Under the pieces are notes generated by a model. The model was not told the origin of the DNA and did no database searches. It saw only the letters and a program-made list of their open reading frames with translations. A program made the translations under genes and the position numbers. Source: Circinella minor (taxonomy: Eukaryota; Mucoromycota; Mucoromycetes; Mucorales; Lichtheimiaceae). Taken from it: DNA of 64,000 nucleotides. Shown here in pieces: positions 59,140-64,000 of the stretch; position 1 is the first letter of the stretch, and each line of letters starts with the position of its first letter. The stretch spans positions 1 through 64,000 of the forward strand of contig JAEPRB010000125.1 in NCBI GenBank assembly GCA_016758965.1, written 5' to 3'.

Positions 59140-61438
59140 ATGTCAACAAGAACATCGATAGCAGAACAGCGCGCTCAAAATATCGCCGGTCATTTAGCAG
59201 GAAATGATAACACCGTGCCCGAATTTGAAAAATGTAAGCTTTTATATATCTTAGCATAAAGCGTGTAATGAATAATATATATACCTACATACCCAATAAG
59301 TAATGGTTCTCGTAAAAACTCATCACTATATCTAACTTTTTTTGTAAACAAAATAACAACATTAATGATAATAGATCGTATTCGCAGAAAACCAGGACAA
59401 GCTCCTTATCATACGCCCATGACACCCATTCGACTTTTGCTTCGAAGTGCTTTGGCTTATCCTAACAAAACTGCTGTCATTCATGGTGACCGCTCTCTCA
59501 GTTACAAGGCCGTCGCTGATCGAGTCCTGCGTCTCGCTAATTTACTTATTCACACATACAATATTAGACCAGGTGATCGTGTTGCAGTATTGTGTCAAAA
59601 CATACCTGCCTTTTTGGATGCCAAATTCGGTATTCCTAGCGCGGGTGCTATTATTGTTCCCCTTAATACACGTTTAACACAACCTGAAATTGAATATATC
59701 ATTTCTCACTCTGGTGCAAGTGTCTTAATTGTTCAACAAGAGTTATTACCACGCGTTTCCGAAAAAGTGGTCAAGACATTACTGAAACGTGCTCCTATTG
59801 TTGTTGCCAATTATCAAAATAAGGGCGACGCTCCTTGTCATTATGAACAAAAATTATATGCAACTGAACCTCAAATATTATGGAACGATTTACCATTGCC
59901 ACAGGAAGACAATGCTATCATATCCCTCAATTATACTTCTGGTAGCACTGGTCGACCCAAGGTAAATTATAATAATTTGTACAATTAACAAATATTTGAT
60001 TAAAAAAACAGTTCAAATGTTATGATAGTCAGCTTTGCATACATTTAATAAACTTGTTATGTATATATTGTTATAATTTAGGGTGTAATGATCTCTCATA
60101 AAGGCTGCTATATGCAAGGATTATCCATGTGTATTCATGGAAGATTGACGCCTGAATCAGTGTATTTATCGACGCTTCCTATGTTCCATTGTAACGGATG
60201 GAATTTTCCTTGGGCTGTTGTAGCTGCTGGAGGTTAGTATATAAAAATGAGAAACTGAATGAAAAAGCAATTGGATAGGATCAATACATATGTAACAATG
60301 AAAAGCGATTTGTTACTAATGTAGTCTTTTTATGTATAATAATACGTAGGTACTCAAGTTATGTTGAACAAGATGGATTATGGATATATTTGGAAAGCAT
60401 TTAAAGAATTGGGTGTTACTCACTATTGGTAAGTCTACATATAATAAAAATAGTTACTAATTTATTACATATCGCTCTTTCAATCCTAGAAAGTATAAAT
60501 TAGCAGGATTAATGATACTAATTTTTTCTTTCTCATTTGGCTATCATAATAGTGGTGCTCCTACAGTACAAAATGAAATTTGTAATCACAAAGATGCATC
60601 CCGTCTTGATAGTACAGTTCTCACTTTCGGTGGTGGTGCAGCTTTATCTAGTACTCATATCCGTAATTTGAATGCTTTAAATATTTTCCCAACTCATCTT
60701 TACGGTTTAACGGAATCTTATGGTCCATCGATGGGCACTTATGATCAAGTCTCACTTTCTAATTATCCTGAAGAAGATCACTTCAAATTAGTTGCCCGAC
60801 AAGGATATAATACTATCACTATTGATGAAGCTCGTGTGTTGAATAAAGAAACAGCTGAAGATGTAAAGCCAGACGGAAAACAAATTGGTGAAATTTGTTT
60901 GACGGGTAATACAATCATGCTTGGTTATTATAATAATCCGGAAGAAACAGAAAAAGCATTTAAGCATGGTGTGTTCTGGACGGGTGACTTAGCAGTAAGA
61001 CATCCTGATGGTGCTATTGAAATTGTCGATCGATCCAAAGATGTAATTGTTTCGGGTGGTGAGAATATTAGTTCAATTGAAGTCGAAAGTGCTATCTTAT
61101 ACTTAGATCAAGTATCAGAATGGTATGTTTTATAAGCAGTAGTATGATAACGGGAAAAGCGAGTAAAAAAAAAAGCAATGTTATAGGTATTGATAATAAA
61201 TATCATCAAATGTATTATATAGCGCTGTTATTGGTGGTCCTGATCCAAAATGGGGAGAACGTCCATATGCATTTGTAATACCAAAGCAAGGTCATACACT
61301 CACACCAGAAGCTGTCATTGCTCACTGCAGAAAGAATTTGGCTGGATATAAATGTCCTGCTGAAGTTCTTATCGTTCAAAGTGTTCCAAAGACTAGGTAA
61401 TTTATGATAAAAAAAATCGATAGTGTAGATACATGTTA

Positions 61439-61478
<40 letters not shown>

Positions 61479-61607
61479 TCTAAAAAAACCCAATGATTAA
61501 TATTAGTAATCATATATTGTGTGTTTTAAATGTATAGCACTGGTAAAGTACAAAAGTTTGTTTTACGAGAGGAACTTTGGAAATCTTACAAGAACCGGGT
61601 CAATTAA
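59140..61607 (+). CDS. AMP-forming acyl-CoA synthetase (acyl-activating enzyme type)
   Basis: The spliced protein has 574 residues from seven exons: 59140-59233, 59375-59961, 60082-60232, 60350-60428, 60553-61122, 61223-61396 and 61538-61607. The adenylate-forming signature YTSGSTGRPKGVMISHKG spans an intron. LPMFHCNGW, YGLTESYGP, GVFWTGDLAVRHPDG and the C-terminal STGKVQKFVLREELW with its catalytic lysine are all present. It converts a carboxylic acid to its CoA thioester via an acyl-adenylate. The MFHCNGW motif is typical of the medium/short-chain acyl-activating clade (plant AAE1/AAE7-like) rather than long-chain FACS. No PTS1 tripeptide ends the protein (KNRVN), so peroxisomal import by that route is not indicated. 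Substrate remains open. Confidence 0.93.
61441..61476. repeat. (TA)n microsatellite within an intron
   Basis: About 18 TA units in the last intron of the acyl-CoA synthetase gene. Confidence 0.9.
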
Positions 61608-61973
61608 AATAAACCAATTTAAACGGTAACAAGTAAAGAAAAAAAACTTCAGCATGTACATTATTTATGTTGTATATAATACAAGTAGAATATCATTATA
61701 GATTATTATATATATCAAAAACACATATTAGACATATTTATAAATATAAGCCAATAAAACTTTCCCTTTTCAATTTTTTTTTGCATAATAATTAAATCAT
61801 GCTTCAACATTCGTGTTACATGTCATATCACTAATAAATTAATTCTACTGCAATGGTTTTTAGGATATAAAAGAGCTAGTGATCACGAGATTTGTTTGTT
61901 TATATAATTTTATTGTTAGTAGTCAACCCTTTTTCGTTTTGTTTTCTTATTTCTAATTCCCTTTATTCACAAA
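61608..61973. promoter_or_regulatory. Intergenic region upstream of DUF1769 gene
   Basis: AT-rich 366-bp spacer between tandem plus-strand genes. It must hold the 3' end of the acyl-CoA synthetase gene and the promoter of the next gene. Pyrimidine-rich leader sequence (TTTTCGTTTTGTTTTCTTAT) lies about 20-50 bp before the ATG. Confidence 0.4.
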
Positions 61974-62720
61974 ATGGATAATAGTCTCCGTCTCACCGTT
62001 CGAGTGGGTAGTACACTAGACACACTTCTCCCTATTGAAATTAACGACGATGCCAATCCTGGTCGAATTCAAAACGACAAGTTTGACGGCTACATTACTG
62101 CTCGTATACGTGATCACCCATCAACGCCTAGTAAATACTTTGATAACAGTAACAACAACGATCTATTCTGTATACAAATCAGTGGCCGTTTTTTAATACC
62201 CAATTGCACACTTAATGATATACAATTCGGCAATCAATTTGAACGCCCATTGCATCTTCCTTGGGGAAGCTCTCTATTATTGAAATTCGCTTCCTGGTAC
62301 GATCCTGGATTAGAATCCAACCTCAATGCACCAGAGCCATATGCATTTAGTCCACTTATTATTACCATGAACCAAATAAAAATTGAACAAGGGGATAAAA
62401 GCTATTGGCCATCCCCTCAAGGCGAATCTGTTCAAGAAGATATTACAACATTATCAATGGATTTGAAAACACCTGAAGATCGTCGAGCATTTTTTAAGTA
62501 TCCACAAAATCGCAAGGCAGTAGATTTAACACCAAATCAAATTTGGCATATGCAATTTTCTAATCCATATATTGATTTCAACAATTGTACCATACGTGTT
62601 CCAGGATTTGAAATGGATGTTCTCAAGTATTGGGATGGTCAACCTCTTAGATTTTATTGTAAAACAATCAAAACAGATGAAGTGTTTTTTATTGTTGAAT
62701 TTGATTTACGTCGTTTATAA
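61974..62720 (+). CDS. DUF1769-family protein
   Basis: Single exon, 248 residues. The motifs FCIQISGRFLIPNCTLNDIQ, FGNQFERPLHLPWGSSLLLK, ASWYDPGLESNLNAPEPYAF and YIDFNNCTIRVPGFEMDVLK follow the layout of the DUF1769 family. That family occurs in fungi and some other eukaryotes; its proteins are small, soluble and of unknown function. No signal peptide or membrane helix is visible. The stop codon is only 30 bp from the stop of the converging gene on the minus strand, so the two transcripts probably overlap at their 3' ends. Confidence 0.83.
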   Translation: MDNSLRLTVRVGSTLDTLLPIEINDDANPGRIQNDKFDGYITARIRDHPSTPSKYFDNSNNNDLFCIQISGRFLIPNCTLNDIQFGNQFERPLHLPWGSSLLLKFASWYDPGLESNLNAPEPYAFSPLIITMNQIKIEQGDKSYWPSPQGESVQEDITTLSMDLKTPEDRRAFFKYPQNRKAVDLTPNQIWHMQFSNPYIDFNNCTIRVPGFEMDVLKYWDGQPLRFYCKTIKTDEVFFIVEFDLRRL

Positions 62721-62750
62721 TATTTATATTACTCTTTCTAGATGATATTA

Positions 62751-64000
62751 TTATTCTAGAATTTTGTATGCTCTTTGGTATATTTCCTGTTTCACTTGAT
62801 TACGCAGGAATTCAATGCTTTCAGATGCTTCTGGGAAAAGAATCGGTGCACTATTTTCATATATATATATATATAGGGTTTAGCGTGCTTTTTTTTCGTT
62901 TTAACTCTTTTATAGTAAATACAATCCATCTTTTTTTTTTATAACACTTAACACTATTACTTACCTTCCATCATTAAAATAAAGGCCTTTGATGGGCAAC
63001 AATAAGCGTGAGGTACCTAGATAATGAAAACAACTTATTTAGTTGTGTTGTTTTTTCCAATGACTTTTATAATGCATAACGACAAAAAAGAAAAAGAAAA
63101 CTCAACTGGTTATAAAACAGCCTTCCCATTTATTGGCCCGTGCGTCTCCAAGTTGTGGAAAACTCCACTCAATCGGAACTCCGTGCTTCTCACAGACACT
63201 CATAACAATCTTCATTACCGTACCCAGCAATACGTTTTCAAGGGGGGCACATACGACAATTGGTTTACCATCTTCTCCAGTTTTGACTGCAAAGAAATTA
63301 GACGACATCCCCTCATATAAATTACCTGCGTCATCCGTCAATAGCACTTCATTGACGTCTTTGGCCTTACTCTTTTCTAGTCCAGCTCTTTCTCTATATA
63401 ATAAATAATTCAAACAAAAAAAAGTTATAATAAATTCTCTTGGCAGAATAATAATTGACTTTTTTTAAACAATTCACTTACCTGACCCATTGTGAATCCT
63501 TAACAACAGGCGTATCTCTTGCTTTATTTTCTACTTCTACTTTAACACGCTCTTGTATAGGTGCTGACAAAGGTGTAAATTGAGCTGCAAAGCATGGCTT
63601 TTGTTCCTAAATAACGACAATATATCTTAGTAACCAAAAGAATATATATTTCCCCGTTGCCATGTAACAGCCACACACAGAGATATATATATCCAATGAT
63701 TTTATTCGTTTTAAAATTAAAATTATCATTATCATTATTAATTATATTTACCTTATGAGAATAACCAACAATGATCATAACCTTTGTTTCTTGTTCATCA
63801 TGATTGAATGATGATAAGCCCGTTTTAAGTAGTGGTATAAGTTTTTCTTCAAGTTTTGTGGGATCACGAAAAGATGACAATTCATTGCTCACGTGTTCTG
63901 GCTCAACATCATCATTTTCAGGCGCAAACTTGATAAGAGATAATGAATTTGTCAATCGTTTCATATGAGACGATAATTCAACTATTGCGGTTTTTTGCAC
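62751..64000 (-). CDS. Aminotransferase class IV-like (PLP-fold) protein, 5' end beyond the window
   Basis: The partial model has 270 C-terminal residues from five exons: 63752-64000 (open at the right edge), 63482-63606, 63107-63393, 62965-63016 and 62751-62850. The fold-type-IV signature is seen in NEVLLTDDAGNLYEGMSSNF, followed by VCAPLENVLLGTVMKIVMSV, GVPIEWSFPQLGDARANKWE and GCFITSTSRLLLPIKGLYF. This resembles the plant and fungal 'aminotransferase-like' branch (for example the Arabidopsis At3g54970 type) more than branched-chain aminotransferases or D-amino-acid transaminase. The segment that would hold the PLP lysine is not clearly recognised, so catalytic activity is uncertain. The third intron uses a weak GTTGAG donor, chosen because it restores frame. 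Confidence 0.8.

Overview
This is nuclear DNA of a fungus, most likely an early-diverging one (Mucoromycota, probably Mucorales). The window is very AT-rich. It carries short spliceosomal introns (about 50-250 bp, mostly GTAAGT-like donors and TAG acceptors), many Asn/Gln/Ser homopolymer tracts, and fungus-typical genes: neutral trehalase, a Kch1-type potassium channel protein, a steryl-ester-hydrolase-type lipase and a DUF1769 protein. The phylum is inferred from composition and gene style, not from a marker gene. I assembled the gene models by hand from reading frames and splice sites; every multi-exon model below keeps frame from start to stop.

Layout. 1-28.6 kb is gene-dense: a LIM-domain protein (-), a Yar1-like ankyrin protein (-), tRNA-His(GTG) (-), glucosidase II beta subunit (+), a Hel2/ZNF598-type RING E3 ligase (+), an F-box/LRR protein (-), a lipase (+), a Kch1-family membrane protein (-), and a 26-exon formin (+) whose poly-proline FH1 region is spread over a run of tiny phase-1 exons.

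28.6-46.5 kb is a gene-poor accessory island of repeats and transposon debris: a 456-bp MITE with a perfect 9-bp target duplication; three copies of one repeat family, of which one is a large palindrome (arms about 0.85 kb) enclosing a spliced-looking exon; a short pogo-like MITE; a tandem array of hairpin modules; two decayed transposon genes; a tRNA-like sequence; and a small dispersed hairpin repeat. A 9-N assembly gap lies at the edge of the palindrome.

46.5-64 kb is gene-dense again: a Gln-rich coiled-coil protein (+), neutral trehalase (+), an EST1/SMG6-type protein with an intact PIN nuclease domain (-), a two-helix membrane protein (+), an acyl-CoA synthetase (+), a DUF1769 protein (+), and an aminotransferase class IV-like protein (-) that runs off the right edge.

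The genes are ordinary housekeeping genes in mixed orientation, with no operon or metabolic cluster. Two of them belong to RNA or translation quality control (Hel2-like, SMG6-like), one to ribosome assembly (Yar1-like), and one to glycoprotein folding (glucosidase II beta). The novelty lies in the repeat island and in the formin exon structure.
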